A DNA stretch of 64,000 nucleotides. Origin: Lottia gigantea. Taxonomy: Eukaryota; Mollusca; Gastropoda; Lottiidae. Position numbers and translations under genes: made by a program. The stretch lies in NCBI RefSeq assembly GCF_000327385.1, contig NW_008709333.1, forward strand, positions 1,182,426 through 1,246,425, given 5' to 3'. Positions 32,915-44,212 of the stretch are shown one piece after another. The first letter of the stretch is position 1, and the number at the start of each line of letters is the position of its first letter. The notes under the pieces are model-generated. The model saw only the letters and a program-made list of their open reading frames with translations, was not told the origin of the DNA and made no database searches.

Positions 32915-33352
32915 ATGATTAAGACAGTGTGCAATGAGGGAAATTTTCAATACAGAAAGTGTAAGGTGATTTTGAAGGTGCACAGCCTGTACTGTTGTAC
33001 ACAAAGCTTCTGTTTATTGTCCCATCTGAATGTAAATCACTAGACGCTTTTTCCATGTCAGTCAAGTAGGTCCAGTCTAATGAAGACAGACAATGCCTCT
33101 CAGTGTGTTATGAGGGAATTTTCAATACAGAAAGGGTCAGGTGATTTTCAATGTACACAGCCTGTTGTACACATGGACTCTGCTTATTGTCACATCCGAA
33201 CGACTAGACGGTTTTTTCCATGTCAGCCTTTCTTACCTGCATCACGGACAGAGGGAAACCAGGTTGAAAAATCTTGACCTATGCCGAGATTGATCCCTGG
33301 ACCTTCAGGTTAGAGAGGAAGCGTCTAACTCACAGAGCCACACTAGTGGCTA
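32915..33352 (-). mobile_element. S1 SINE, duplicated body with good tRNA-like head
   Basis: Two successive body copies (GTGTGCAATGAGGGAAATTT at 32928 and GTGTTATGAGGGAATTTTC near 33100, each followed by the GTCC/GTCA-CATC-GAA-G marker), then one head. The head on the minus strand reads TGGCTCTGTGAGTTAGACGC (box A-like) and GGGATCAATCTCGGC (box B-like). Confidence 0.75.
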
Positions 33353-34600
33353 TAGTTATAAGCAACAGCAACACCTTTCTGTCATAAGCCAATAATTCAC
33401 GTTCATCTATTTCAATGATGCTGTAATATTGGTTAGATTTTAACTTCTATTCATGGGACATGCAGAGTTTACTATCTCTAATCTTTCTACAGTAATCTGT
33501 CCATTTTCTATAATCTTTATAACATGACTATTTCAATAGAACAGTTTGTTGAATTCATGTATATTTTTAATGTTAATATTTTGTAATTTGTCCAAATTTT
33601 CTTGCTTGGGTAGCGAAAGGGTCAAATATACACTGGATTTGTATCTAGAGTCAAATTTTTCCAAGTTAAAAAACATCTGTGTTTCTTTATTAACATTGCT
33701 ACAAAATCACAAAGTATGTTATTTCATCAGATTATCTGATGGTGCGGGATTTTACACAAGATTCGAGTCGGCATCAAAAATAGGTGATCAAGACTGTTTG
33801 TGTGTTAGTAACTTACTTTATGAAGATCATAATAATATTGAAGTGAAATTAATTTAGGTAGAAGTTAATAAAAACCCAGCTGTTAACATAATGAACATAA
33901 AAATATTAAAAAACTAATCAGATTTTTTTTTAGCAGAGTAAAGTTAAAATACAGGCACAGGCATGTAGGTGTAACCTCTAGTGAGAGAGCAATGTTTGTG
34001 AAGTTAGTTTGAATAATAATATAGAATATTCGAATCTGAAATATATAAGATGAATACTGGTTCCAACAGGAACATTAATAACCATAGAAATCATAATAAA
34101 CATTTTTTACTGGTGGAACTGAGGAATTGTCCTACGGGTTAGCCTTGTATATAGTTTAAACAAAATCTCAAACTGTATTAAATTAAAAGCCAGCTGATAA
34201 GTTCTGTAACATAAGGAACATAATAGTATTAAAAAAAACTAATCAGATTTGGGTTTGACTTGAGTAATTTAGCAGGCATATTATTATTCGGTAATTAACA
34301 TACATACTGATGTATATCAACTACTACTGGTGAATATCAAATACTACTAGGGCTAATATCATATTAACTGTGCCAATATCAAGTGCTATACTTCTGTATC
34401 CTGATTTCTATCAATTTTTGGCAATCTATGTTCTAGTCTAGAACTAATTTGGATTTATTTAGAGGACTAACCTATACATAAAATAACTGAAGGTAAGGTG
34501 TACTTGTTTGAAACCCTAGAATTATAACTTTAAAATCTTGATTTTTGATATGGAAGCTTAGCAGTTTTGTTTGATTGTAACTGTTGGTTTCATGCAAATG
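33353..34600. other. Gene-less spacer with a two-copy duplication
   Basis: AGCTGTTAACATAATGAACA (33879) and AGCTGATAAGTTCTGTAACA (34191) start diverged copies that both run into ACTAATCAGATTT. A 103-codon frame at 33546-33857 is unrecognised. Confidence 0.35.
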
Positions 34601-34953
34601 GAATGTCATGTTTCATGTCCTACTTTCCTGCTTTTCTGCGCCTAATATGTCTTTTGAGGAAAGGCGCAATGAAGTAAAATTTTTCCAGTGTTTTCTAATT
34701 CGATGCAAATTACAATTTTTAATAAAAAGTAAAATGGAAGACGAGTTAGAGATGTGACGAATTTGACCAAAATGTTAAAATCATTCTAAATGGCAGCAAA
34801 AGAATAATAACATTCAGGAATAAGTCTTCAACAGAATTAAAAATAAAATACATTTTGTCACTTGAACAATTTCCAATCAATGTAACACGACAAGCAAAAA
34901 AAAAACTCAAATTGTTGTCAAGTCCTTGAAACGTTGTCTTAATGAATCCAATT
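34601..34953 (-). mobile_element. S1 SINE fragment and spacer
   Basis: TTTCATGTCCTACTTTCCTG and GGCGCAATGAAGTAAAATTT at 34607-34700 match the S1 tail and proximal body, diverged. The rest of the stretch shows nothing. Confidence 0.5.
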
Positions 34954-35187
34954 TTACATTCTACTCAAGTTTTCAACAACTCTGTCTTGAGAATTGCTGG
35001 CTGGTGAAAACCATTGCCGTAAAGTAGTGAAACAATTCTTTAGGCCTGCCAAAAATAATTTGTCCGCTCTATTAAGAAACACAAAGAAACCATCTGGGTA
35101 CACATAAAGTATCGAATCCTGCCAACTGTCTCTCAATATCTCCTTCAGTTCTTCTTTACGTTTGTTATTCTTTTGTGGATTTTGTTT
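34954..35187 (-). CDS. Possible terminal coding exon, product unknown
   Basis: A 77-codon frame open from a TGA at 35188 to a TAA at 34954, with coding-like composition (KEELKEILRDSWQDS, YVYPDGFFVFLNRADKLF, LRQWFSPASNSQDRV). No ATG and no convincing acceptor, so it is at best the last exon of a minus-strand gene. I cannot assign a family. Chance is possible in 64 kb. Confidence 0.25.
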   Translation of the reverse strand, partial: KQNPQKNNKRKEELKEILRDSWQDSILYVYPDGFFVFLNRADKLFLAGLKNCFTTLRQWFSPASNSQDRVVENLSRM

Positions 35188-35924
35188 TCAGTCTTGTCGA
35201 GTCAGATTTGTAAAAATTCAAAACGGAATGTGCTTAATCCTTCTTAGAACACAAAACTTGTGTGTTTTTCTCACAGACTAATAATGAACATATAGACGGT
35301 ATCAGCCATATCATTCTATAAGGGATGATGAAAAATCCAGATGCCAGGTCACATCAGGTGTTCAAAAAGGGTGAGCCTGTAATGCCAACTGACATAAAGT
35401 TAACATAATTTCTTGTAAAATTAAAACAAATAAACAATATCAGCTATGCAGACACTCTAAAAGGTACACCAAGATGACAAATCCAGGTGCAGAGTGAGAG
35501 ATATTCACAATGGGTAGAGTTTCAAAACTTGTATATACAACAAAGCTTTAGACTTAAGTCTTAATGAAGAAAAATTAGAGATTTAAGATTGTTCACGGTG
35601 ATGAGACTGACATCGGTGAGTTGAACAGAAGCTCATCACTGTATAAAGAAGATAAAACAAGGGTGAACAGATTTGAGTTGTCCTGAAATATTAAAACCTG
35701 TACAGTATACAACCCTTACCTTGGCGTTTGCTTTTTTGGAGCATCACCCCAACGTAAGACCTGTGCCTGTGCTTTCGTACCTTTGTCATTACATGTAGTA
35801 CAAAGTCACACTGTTTATAGTACATGGTTCAAGGTGTAGATATATTTTTTATTCCGTAATAAAAATTAGCTAAATGTTTTAATATGGCTGCCCCTCTGAC
35901 CAACATTAATAATTGGGAAAATCA
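35188..35924. other. Spacer, nothing firm
   Basis: Two diverged phrases (AAAAATCCAGATGCCAGGTC at 35332; ACAAATCCAGGTGCAGAGTG at 35478) suggest an old local duplication. No other feature. Confidence 0.3.
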
Positions 35925-36235
35925 GCATCAACACAATGCAGTGTGCAATGAGGAAAACTTTGCCAGGCCAGTGACATTACTTACACATTTATTTCAATTT
36001 CCATCTGTTGAAGGATCTTTTAATGTGCACAGCATGTAGCAAACATCATGGACTCAGTTTATTGCTACATCTGGACTGGCTTTTTCCATTTGACCTGCAT
36101 CACTGACAGGGGGAAACCTGGTTGAAAAATCTGAAGGTATTATTGACCCATGCCGTGATTGAACCCTGTATACCTTTCAGAGAGGCAACAGTCAATTATT
36201 CTAAATACATATCATTAAGCCACCATAGAGGTTAT
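35925..36235 (-). mobile_element. S1 SINE, near full length but diverged
   Basis: CACAATGCAGTGTGCAATGA, GTTGAAGGATCTTTTAATGT, GACCTGCATCACTGACAGGG, then head: GTGATTGAACCCTG (box B inverted) and ATTAAGCCACC (box A inverted). Confidence 0.7.
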
Positions 36236-36319
36236 AAAGTCAATAGAAAGGGGAATAACTCTTGTTAAAAAATATTTGCTTCCGCAAGTTTAAGCAAGTA
36301 TTCAGAATTGTCACCATGA

Positions 36320-36480
36320 CATCTCTCTCAGATATTCAACATAACTAATATTGTTTATTTGTTATTTAAGTTTGTCATCTTGACATTCCCTTCAGAGAGT
36401 CCACATAGCTTATAATATTCATTTAGTATTCTAGATACAAATCATTTAGCCAGCATAGAGGGTCTAAGGAAAGGGGAATA
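36320..36480 (-). repeat. Diverged copies of the 64-bp unit (family K64)
   Basis: Two inverted relatives of the 39760 array: CTCTCAGATATTCAACATAA and CTTCAGAGAGTCCACATAGC with TTTGTCATCTTGACATTCCC. Confidence 0.6.
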
Positions 36481-36629
36481 ACTCTTGACAAAATCAACCG
36501 AGTCTGCATCTTTAAGCAAGCTGTATGGTGTGATTTATGTTCTATGGCAAACAAAAGTCGCGGAGACCTGGAGTGGAATGACAAAAACTCAACAAATACA
36601 AATGTCTTACATTATTACACCATGATGAA

Positions 36630-37010
36630 GAGGAACTATAGAGAGAAAACTTGGCAATTGGCAGCAAGATCTCTTATTATTGTACATTGGTAACATCAGA
36701 AGAGTACGGGGGTGGGTGGGTGTGGTGAGATCAACAGACTTGGTTTAATATCTGAGGGAGAGGGAATGGATGTTAGGGAAGGGATATCTGGGAATGTGGT
36801 GTGAAAGGACATTGGGGAGATATAGAGAGAAAACTTGGCAATCAGCAGCAATATCTCGTATTATTCTTCATTGGTAACAGAATAGTAAGGGTGGGGGTGA
36901 TATCAAGAGACTTGATATAATTGGGGGTGGGGAGGAACGTGCAGGAATGTAGAGAGGGGGGACACAGGGGAATTATACAGAAAAAACTTGGCAGTTGTAG
37001 CAAAATTAGG
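36630..37010. repeat. G-rich tandem repeat, about 165-bp unit, 2.5 copies
   Basis: AGAGAGAAAACTTGGCAATT at 36638, AGAGAGAAAACTTGGCAATC at 36823 and AGAAAAAACTTGGCAGTT at 36978, each followed by GCAGCAA-AT-TC and later by G-rich text (GGGTGGGTGGG, GGGGGTGGGG). Confidence 0.85.
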
Positions 37011-38389
37011 TGAAGGTGAAGGTAGGGAAAAGTAATTAGGGATCATGAACCAAACTGGATGACATTATGACTGATAAAACCATGAACACATATTTATTTA
37101 TTTATTGAGTTGTCTCTCTTGATGTACACAACAATCTTTGTTTGTTGATAATGCATAACACAAACAGTCAATGTTAAATACATCAAATATAAAGGTGGTT
37201 AACCTCACTGTGTTATAGCTATAGTTCTAAACATCAGTTCTAGATGTTAGTATCCTAAAACTTACAGATATCAGTACAAGTTATTCACTGATATATCTGG
37301 TATGCTCTCAGTCACATTCTGACCACAGAAAGCACAGTTCTCTATAGCTTTCAGAATCCATGTTATTTAACTTCCTCATTCCAGCATGGGATTGTTGTCT
37401 GGATATAGATTCAGTCTTTCAGCTGTATGTATCTCTTTGTAACTGAATGGACTATTCATTTACAAGTGCTGGTTAACTTAGTAATGTATCATTTTGCAGT
37501 TGTATTTATCACTTTGTAGCTGTATGTATTACTTTCTGACTGTATGTATCATTTTATAGTTGTACATATAACTTTGTATAACAGGTGTTGATGATGATAT
37601 ACCTGTCATAGTAACATATCTACCATAGAATATCTGTACAATTTCTCATAATAACTAGTTTGTATTATATCATATCATGATATTCTATGTTGAATTTTTT
37701 GAACCTATTCTAAGTTTCACAATGAGTAAAAAACCAGGTACCACTCTGTAACACATTTATTTAACTCATTTCATTTCTTTTGGCAAAGAAAGGGGTAGGG
37801 TACCAGGGCTATATTTTCAACAGACCATCCCCTCTAGTAGTTCCAATCTTGCTGGAATTCCACTGATACCTATCTTACAAGAACAACTTCATACAAACTA
37901 AAACAACATTTTCAAATTACAACACCAAGCTGTCATGGACGTCCTTGACCTACTTGTATTAAACGAATTAAAAACGTGCAATAACTTACCAACCTGACAT
38001 GCACTCACGCTGTACCAGAGTTTAACGATTTCACTCTTCCATGTTTTATAATATCACATGACAGACAGGCTGAAGTAACAAATCTGATACATCAAGTTAC
38101 GTAACTTACTTTAATAAATATCTTTAGTTACATCTTAAAAAGAAAATAGCAAACTTTCTTTAAAGATAACGCCCTAGGTTTTATTCGTTTCTTTTTACCA
38201 AATGCTCCTAATTCAATCCTTTTTGCAATGATTTTACAAAGATAACAACTTAAATCCTCAAGGATGCTGTCTAGCAGCTAGTCCTTGTCCAATCCTCTTG
38301 TCTGCTAGCTGGCCCTTGTCTGAGGATAGTTGAGACTCACTGATGGAACCCCAGAATTAATCTGGAGGACAAACGTGCAAGGTTAAGCC
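37011..38389. other. Gene-less spacer with a short tandem block
   Basis: At 37425-37585 a roughly 30-bp unit around GCTGTATGTATCACTTTGTA repeats five times with heavy divergence. Elsewhere nothing recognised. Confidence 0.45.
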
Positions 38390-38730
38390 GTGCTGTCTGA
38401 GGGTTAAGCCAGAAAAAGCGTCCAAATCGCTTGTGAGCTGAAACTATGTTGTCTATGGGTTAATCTAGTATAATAAGCCTCCAACTCACCGAACCTGGCA
38501 TAAACCTATCTGGTAAAGGTTACCAGAGGTTAGTTCAGTGAAGCCCCTAACTTAGTAAACCCCAGCAGGTGAAACCATGAAGTCTGTAGATGAATTTAGT
38601 AGAATAAGCCTGTAACACACCTCCAAGGTAAAGTCAGGAGGTTCAACCTAGCAGGTAAAACCAGCAGTCTGTAGATGAATTCTGTAGACTAAGCCTGTAA
38701 CAAACCTACAAGGTGAAGTCAGGCGGTCTA
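38390..38730. repeat. Diverged tandem repeat, about 95-100-bp unit
   Basis: Recurrent phrases GTCTGTAGATGAATT(T/C)(A/T)GTAGA and AAGCCTGTAAC(A)CACCT at 38580 and 38665, with older relatives at 38390 and 38455 (GTTAAGCC, GTCTATGGGTTAATCTAG). Confidence 0.75.
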
Positions 38731-38981
38731 TAAGCGTTAATAAAAACACTTTAATTGTGTTAAGACAACGTTATTAACTTCAATCTAAATAAGATTTCAC
38801 CTTCTCAACACCAGATACAAACCAAATGGTCGTTGATTTTTAACAGATTGTGTTTTATTATCAATGGGAAACTTCTCACTGCTGGTTTCTACCTTGATCA
38901 ACTTCGTTTGATATCTTACTTTATTTCATTCAGTTTTACAAGGAGAAGTTTAGACAGAAATAGTGATATCTAGGATTTCCT

Positions 38982-39170
38982 CATCTTCACAATGTCAAGC
39001 TATTACCAACTGTATCTTATACCTTGACATTATTAGGCACACTGAAGTTTGTAAATGCAGCAATTTGATCGCATTGTATACTAGAGCCAATCACAGCCCT
39101 TGATTACAGACGCAGCTAAATTGTTCAAAGTCTTTCTGTCAAGAGCACAGATTGGCTGTATTCGATGGAA
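38982..39170. mobile_element. Mutator-like MITE M1, right end truncated
   Basis: Intact left end CATCTTCACAATGTCAAGC, then TATACCTTGACATTAT and GCAGCAATTTGATCGCATTG; the right arm breaks off after GATTGGCTGTATTCGA. Confidence 0.75.
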
Positions 39171-39354
39171 GACGGAAATCTGTACTTTTCGTTTCAGCTT
39201 TCTTTACTTTTACATATAACACTTTACACCTTCTAGGTTGGCTTAATTCTATCTTTACACCCTCAAAGCTGGCTACCTACTAAACTATCAAGAGGAGAGA
39301 AAAAAATGATGAGACAAATTTGAAACAATAATTATCATTACTATCTCTCGCTTT

Positions 39355-39510
39355 ACTGTCTTGGAAACCAGCCTCAGTTTCAACGATTCCTCTTGCTCTA
39401 TCTTAATGCAAGGTCTTAATCTACCCATTAAATAAATTATATTCCATGAAATTTGATACAATAACACCCTGTCTTGGAAACCAGCCTCAGTTTCAACGAT
39501 TCCTTTAGCT
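39355..39510. repeat. Two-copy duplication, 116-bp spacing
   Basis: TGTCTTGGAAACCAGCCTCA followed by GTTTCAACGATTCCT is identical at 39357 and 39472; the copies differ only further on, so it is recent. Confidence 0.85.
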
Positions 39511-39759
39511 CTCAGACGAAAAAATCAGGCGTGAAAAATGGCGTAAATACCAATAGTTTTAATCTAACTGAATAATGATTTGTTTATATTTCTAACGTCT
39601 GCTTGATTCACGCTTCAACAACTCAACTTTCCTTATTATTCTATTATACACGCAAATGAAGTAAAATTTTGCAGAAAACAACATGGACTTGTTTGAAGGG
39701 GTGCTGATTTCAAAATTTGATATTATCATTAAAAGCAAAATGGACTCTTAAAAAGAGAT

Positions 39760-40105
39760 ACTCTGAAAGGGATGTGGAGTTGACAAACTTTAATACTAAA
39801 TAAACATTATTAGCTATGTGGACTCTCTGAAAGGGATGTGGAGTTGACAAACCTAAATACTAAATAAACATTATTAGCTATGTGGACTCTCTGAAAGGGA
39901 TGTGGAGTTGACAAACTTTAATACTAAATAAACATTATTAGCTATGTGGACTCTCTGAAAGGTATGTGGAGTTGACAAACTTTAATACTAAATAAACATT
40001 ATTAACTATGTGGACTCTCTGAAAGGTATGTGGAGTTGACAAACTTTAATACTAAATAAACATTATTAGCTATGTGGACTCTCTGAAAGGGATGTGGAGT
40101 AAGTA
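39760..40105. repeat. 64-bp tandem repeat, 5-6 units (family K64)
   Basis: Units of CTCTCTGAAAGGGATGTGGA, GTTGACAAACTTTAATACTA and AATAAACATTATTAGCTATG, nearly identical between copies. Related single copies occur near 26940 and 36320 in the opposite orientation. Confidence 0.95.
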
Positions 40106-40769
40106 AACAATATTAGCTAGATCCCGTAAAAATGTTGTTGATAAGCATGCCCGTACTAGATACATATTGCTACCAAACTAATAAAAGAATATCCAACTGT
40201 TTTTCAAGGCCATTGTTTTGCGATGTAATATCTATACCATTTTTTATGACAAATTGGATAAAAATCTTCCAGCTATCCCCAGACTCTCAATAGTCCAATT
40301 CATATGAAGATCCATAACCTAATCAGACCACAGTGCATGTGGGTCGATAAACTGTTAAAAACTGTAAAACTCAGACATCACTAGCAGACGACACTTGAGA
40401 AATTCCCACTATCTAGAGAATCAAAGTTTATAATCTGATGCTGGCAAACAGAAGTCTATTCACATCTCAATGGGTGAATTAATATCTACAGTTTTTATCA
40501 TTTAGCCAAGAGGTAATATTCATTGAATAAAGTGTTAATTTAAAACGAGGAAGATTCAAATCTTTTAAATGTATTTGTTGAATGTATTTACCTTCATAAT
40601 GTGTCCATTTAATTGGGAGAGAGTAGTAAGTTCTGTCATTGATTTAGAATTCTACCATTGAGATATTTCAATTTTTAAATACTTTATAAAACTCCAAGAC
40701 GATTCTGTCCGAAGACTTTAACAGATTTTGTTTATTTCTGGTTAGATATACAGCTTTTAACAATAAAAT
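40106..40769. other. Spacer, nothing recognised
   Basis: No frame, RNA or repeat supported. Confidence 0.3.
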
Positions 40770-40985
40770 AATCCTGTTCACCCTCTATGTTGGCTTACTG
40801 CTATCTTTGCACTTTACATCCTCTAGGTTGTCTTACTGCTATCTATACTACTACTCTTTTCATCATCTAGGTTTTCTTACTGCTATCTTCAATATAGCCT
40901 CTTACACCCTCTAGGTTGGCTAACTGCTATCTATATTATATCCCTTTACACCCTTTAGGTTGGCTGGTTTATTTTCCCCACAAGT
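40770..40985. repeat. About 45-bp tandem repeat, 5 units
   Basis: ACACCCTCTAGGTTGGCT with TACTGCTATCT and TATA-rich spacers. The core is the complement of the AGCCAGCCTAGAGGGTGTAA phrase in the 21.1-22.0 kb array; single copies also at 39220 and 42905. Confidence 0.85.
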
Positions 40986-41254
40986 CAACAGACAATATAT
41001 AAAATAATAACTAAATTGATTTTCTGTAACTGATATATACAAGTCAATGAATAAATCTCAGTACGGTATATTAGACTAGTACTTAAACTTTCTGTACTAA
41101 ATAGACTTTAATATTAACTCACAATATTATCAATAAATCTAATATTTCCCGCATTGCACACTGCATGTTATGTCTTAGTACTGTTTATACATTTGTTGTT
41201 GATTAGGAGGTGTGGGGTTTGATCCAATTCTTCAATAGGATTCACTTTGAGTGA
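40986..41254. other. Short spacer
   Basis: Contains CCGCATTGCACACTGCATGT at 41151, a scrap of the S1 SINE body. Nothing else. Confidence 0.35.
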
Positions 41255-41745
41255 TGCAGAAACACTAGATCCATTCTCCAATTGTAATACACCCCTCTTA
41301 GTGCCAATAGAGCAGTAGTAACTGTAGATCATGTACCCATTCTAATACCCCCCATCCAATCAGTCAGTATTATCTAGTAGGTCTAGAGACTAGAGTGTCT
41401 GTCAGTGCCAAGTTTTACCTATATCAATAGAACAGTAGAAACACAAGATCTGTCCCCCATTGTAATACAGCCTCACCCCATTCCCCTCCCCCCTCCCCCT
41501 AATCAGTTGGTATTATCTAGTAGGTCTAGAGACTAGAGTGTCTGACAGTGTCAAGTTTTACCTATATCAGTAGAACAGTAGAAACACAAGATCTGTCCCA
41601 AATTCTGGTACACCACACCCCACCCCATCCTTCCAATGCCCACCCCTCAATCAGTCAGTATCATTTAGTAGGTCTAGAGTGAGTTTATGTCTCTCACTGC
41701 CAAGTTTACCTATATCAATATAACAGTAGAAACTACAGTCAAATT
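41255..41745. repeat. About 150-bp tandem repeat, 3-4 units
   Basis: ATCTAGTAGGTCTAGAGACT and CCTATATCAATAGAACAGTA recur three times, with a C-rich middle (CCCCTCCCCCCTCCCCCT in one copy). The first unit (41255-41375) is diverged. Confidence 0.88.
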
Positions 41746-42199
41746 CTAGTCCAGTCTAGCATGTAGTTATTTCATGTCTTCAGACGGTACCGGTACTGTG
41801 TTTCTCTGAGGTATTGTCGTACTCTACTTCTGTCATTTGACTTCTCTTAATACTTCATTATGCTCAAACTCAAACTTTGTGATGGATTAACATTGGAATC
41901 AGGAGGAATATTTTCATGTGGAATGGATTATTATGAATAATATGGAGGTATAGGTCTATATTTTATATTTGGTTTATCTGTATTATTGTGTTTACCATGG
42001 TAATAGACTATTCTTAGTACTGTTTTACTGTGGTATTTAGGTTTTGTTTCTATGGATATCATTATATAACAAGTTTAGAATACTATCAAGGAGTGAAGTA
42101 AAGTATTTCTAATATTTAATAATGAATGAATAAGGTAGAATATATTTCTACATGTATATAAATCTGATAAAAAAACCAATTCTATTATTATTCTAAGTA
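41746..42199. other. Spacer, nothing recognised
   Basis: AT-rich; no coding signal or repeat ends. Confidence 0.3.
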
Positions 42200-42480
42200 C
42201 AGTGGTGTAACCTATTTTCGTGGATATAAGGATTCAGATATTCTATAAAATAATTAAAATTGGTTTGTTTCGATTTTCTTTATGAATCCCTCACTTTGAC
42301 CCATATTTCATGAGTAACCAACTCAACAACGGCGGCAAAATGCCTCACATATTTTCGTAAAAACCCATGTTTATCAAAACAAACAAATGCGCAGGTCAAG
42401 CGAGGTAGCACATGTAAATTATTGATCCTTTCCGGAAATACACGAAAAATAGGTTAGCACGAAATTAGGTTACTTGACTG
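42200..42480. mobile_element. Mariner-like MITE with TA borders
   Basis: Left CAGTGGTGTAACCTATTTTC, right on the other strand CAGTCAAGTAACCTAATTTC; a TA dinucleotide flanks each end. An extra inner copy of CACGAAAAATAGGTTA lies near the right end. 281 bp, non-coding. Class from border and end sequence only. Confidence 0.7.
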
Positions 42481-42654
42481 TAAGTCAAGTTTTAGAAATT
42501 TGTCAATCATAATACCTAGTTATTATGATTTTAATGCCCTTTCCCATGTTATAGAGGATATTGGAACATTGCATGGACACAGAGTATATCTTTTAGTCTT
42601 TTAGTCATTTAACAAGTAGGATAAGACAGATATCTAATCATTCTGCTGGGACAA

Positions 42655-42775
42655 GAAACAATGAAGATCTTACACAAATCAAGAGAACATGCTGCTATCC
42701 TGACAAAATTTTCCCTCATTGCACACAGCATGGCAATGACCAACCCAACTGGAGCAGAAAAGGAGGACATGAAAA
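42655..42775 (+). mobile_element. S1 SINE fragment, sense orientation
   Basis: CTATCCTGACAAAATTTTCC, CTCATTGCACACAGCATGGC and a trailing GGAGCAGAAAAGGAGGACAT; diverged. Confidence 0.6.
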
Positions 42776-42924
42776 TCATGCCACTATCCTCTATCATGCC
42801 ACTATCCACTATCATACCAATATGGCATTCCAGATATTTCAATTATTTCTGAATCACAGCAACTCATGTGTACAAACTTACAGATGTTAACAAAATTCTA
42901 GCAGTAGCCAGCCTAGAGGGTCTT

Positions 42925-43110
42925 CAGACAATGGCATTTCTATGGGAGAAGGTCAGGGGTGCCATGCCTTCCCACTTCCCATGCCCCAGAAAAGATGCAG
43001 ACCAGCTTTGCCCCCTACCCTATCTACTAATTTTTTATCATTTCACATATTGAAAGAATGACCTGTGGCCCCTTTTCAAAATTCTTTGTGAAATGTGGGC
43101 TGATTGGCTT
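42925..43110. repeat. Dispersed repeat D1 copy
   Basis: GGCATTTCTATGGGAGAAGG, GCCCCAGAAAAGATGC, TTTTATCATTTCACATATTG, ACCTGTGGCCCC; aligns with 17450-17660 along its length in the opposite or same sense by segments. Confidence 0.55.
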
Positions 43111-43173
43111 AAGAAATTTCAGAATGCCCATTTGAATTTTGGGTGATGACATTATTTTTTTTCAAATATGATC

Positions 43174-43313
43174 TTAAAGCCTGGTTCACACTATTAAATT
43201 GTGGAACTGTTCTCAGAATGCTCATAATTATAGTTGTATAAACAGTGAATATTTTGTGATTTTATCGCGTCCAGATCTAGATTTCCTAGCGTCCTAATGT
43301 AAAGGGGGCTTAA
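43174..43313. mobile_element. Small TTAA-bordered MITE candidate
   Basis: TTAAAGCCTGGTTCACACTA at the left; right end inverted TTAAGCCCCCTTTACATTAG. Weak but matching border type to families T1 and T2. Confidence 0.45.
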
Positions 43314-44141
43314 GAATCAATAGGATTATTAACAAAATATCAAAATGATTTTTATATTCTCTTCATCTGATTGGTCAATCAATAAATTGGATTTTAAATT
43401 TAGATGTACTGATCAATTATATTACTGTATTTCCTAAAATTTAGATTTTATCTATTTATGTCAAGAATTTGAGATGTCCTTGAATATTAATTCCCATTAT
43501 TGAATGAAGATCAAAATGTCTGTAAAAATTTCCCCAAACTACGTCTATCTGGTTAATACATCAAATTTGGAATTTTCTCACATTTTTGTATTTTTAAGAA
43601 ATCATTCCAACAATGTTTCTATAAATATTGGTTTCAAATCTGAAATGTATCTGGGGTGCTTAAGGGGGTTGGAAGAAATGGAGGGGAAGGAAAGAAGGGG
43701 GGGGGTGGGGATAGGGAGAAAGATTTATCAGGTCAAAGGAAGATGGGATTATCTAAAGAAAGGGATAAAAGGGAAAAGGATATGAAAGCTCTGGGGTGGG
43801 GAAAAAGAAAACTGGAGCCAGGAGTCTAGATTATCCACAATCAGCAAATACTTATAGAAATACATTTTTATGATAATATCTAATTTCACAAAATCAATCA
43901 CCATAAATAATATTATTTCATTTAAATTACAATATCTCCATAGTGACTGATCCTCACATCTGTTAACCAATCAAATCTTTTTAATATTAACAAATTGATT
44001 ATCAAAATCGTAAAAATATTTTCATTATAATTCAACACGGCAACAAATGTTACCATATCAATAAGAATGGTATCCAAGGTCGATACAACAGTGACATTTT
44101 GCTTACTTTTCATTGGCTCAAATTACATCTGTATTTTTCAG
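43314..44141. other. Region upstream of the receptor gene
   Basis: Holds a G/A-rich tract at 43655-43800 (G runs of up to 9, quadruplex-prone) and AT-rich text. An acceptor GTATTTTTCAG ends at 44141, 71 bases before the receptor ATG, so a 5' UTR exon lies somewhere upstream; I cannot place it. Confidence 0.5.
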
Positions 44142-44212
44142 GTTTGTAAGCAGTTGAATGTACCTAGAAGAATTCAAGATGGCTGCCATTTACTGGAGAA
44201 CAGACAGACAAC

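Noticed and set aside
33546-33857. 103-codon plus-strand frame
   Set aside because: No recognised family, start follows an AT-rich run, no splice or promoter support.
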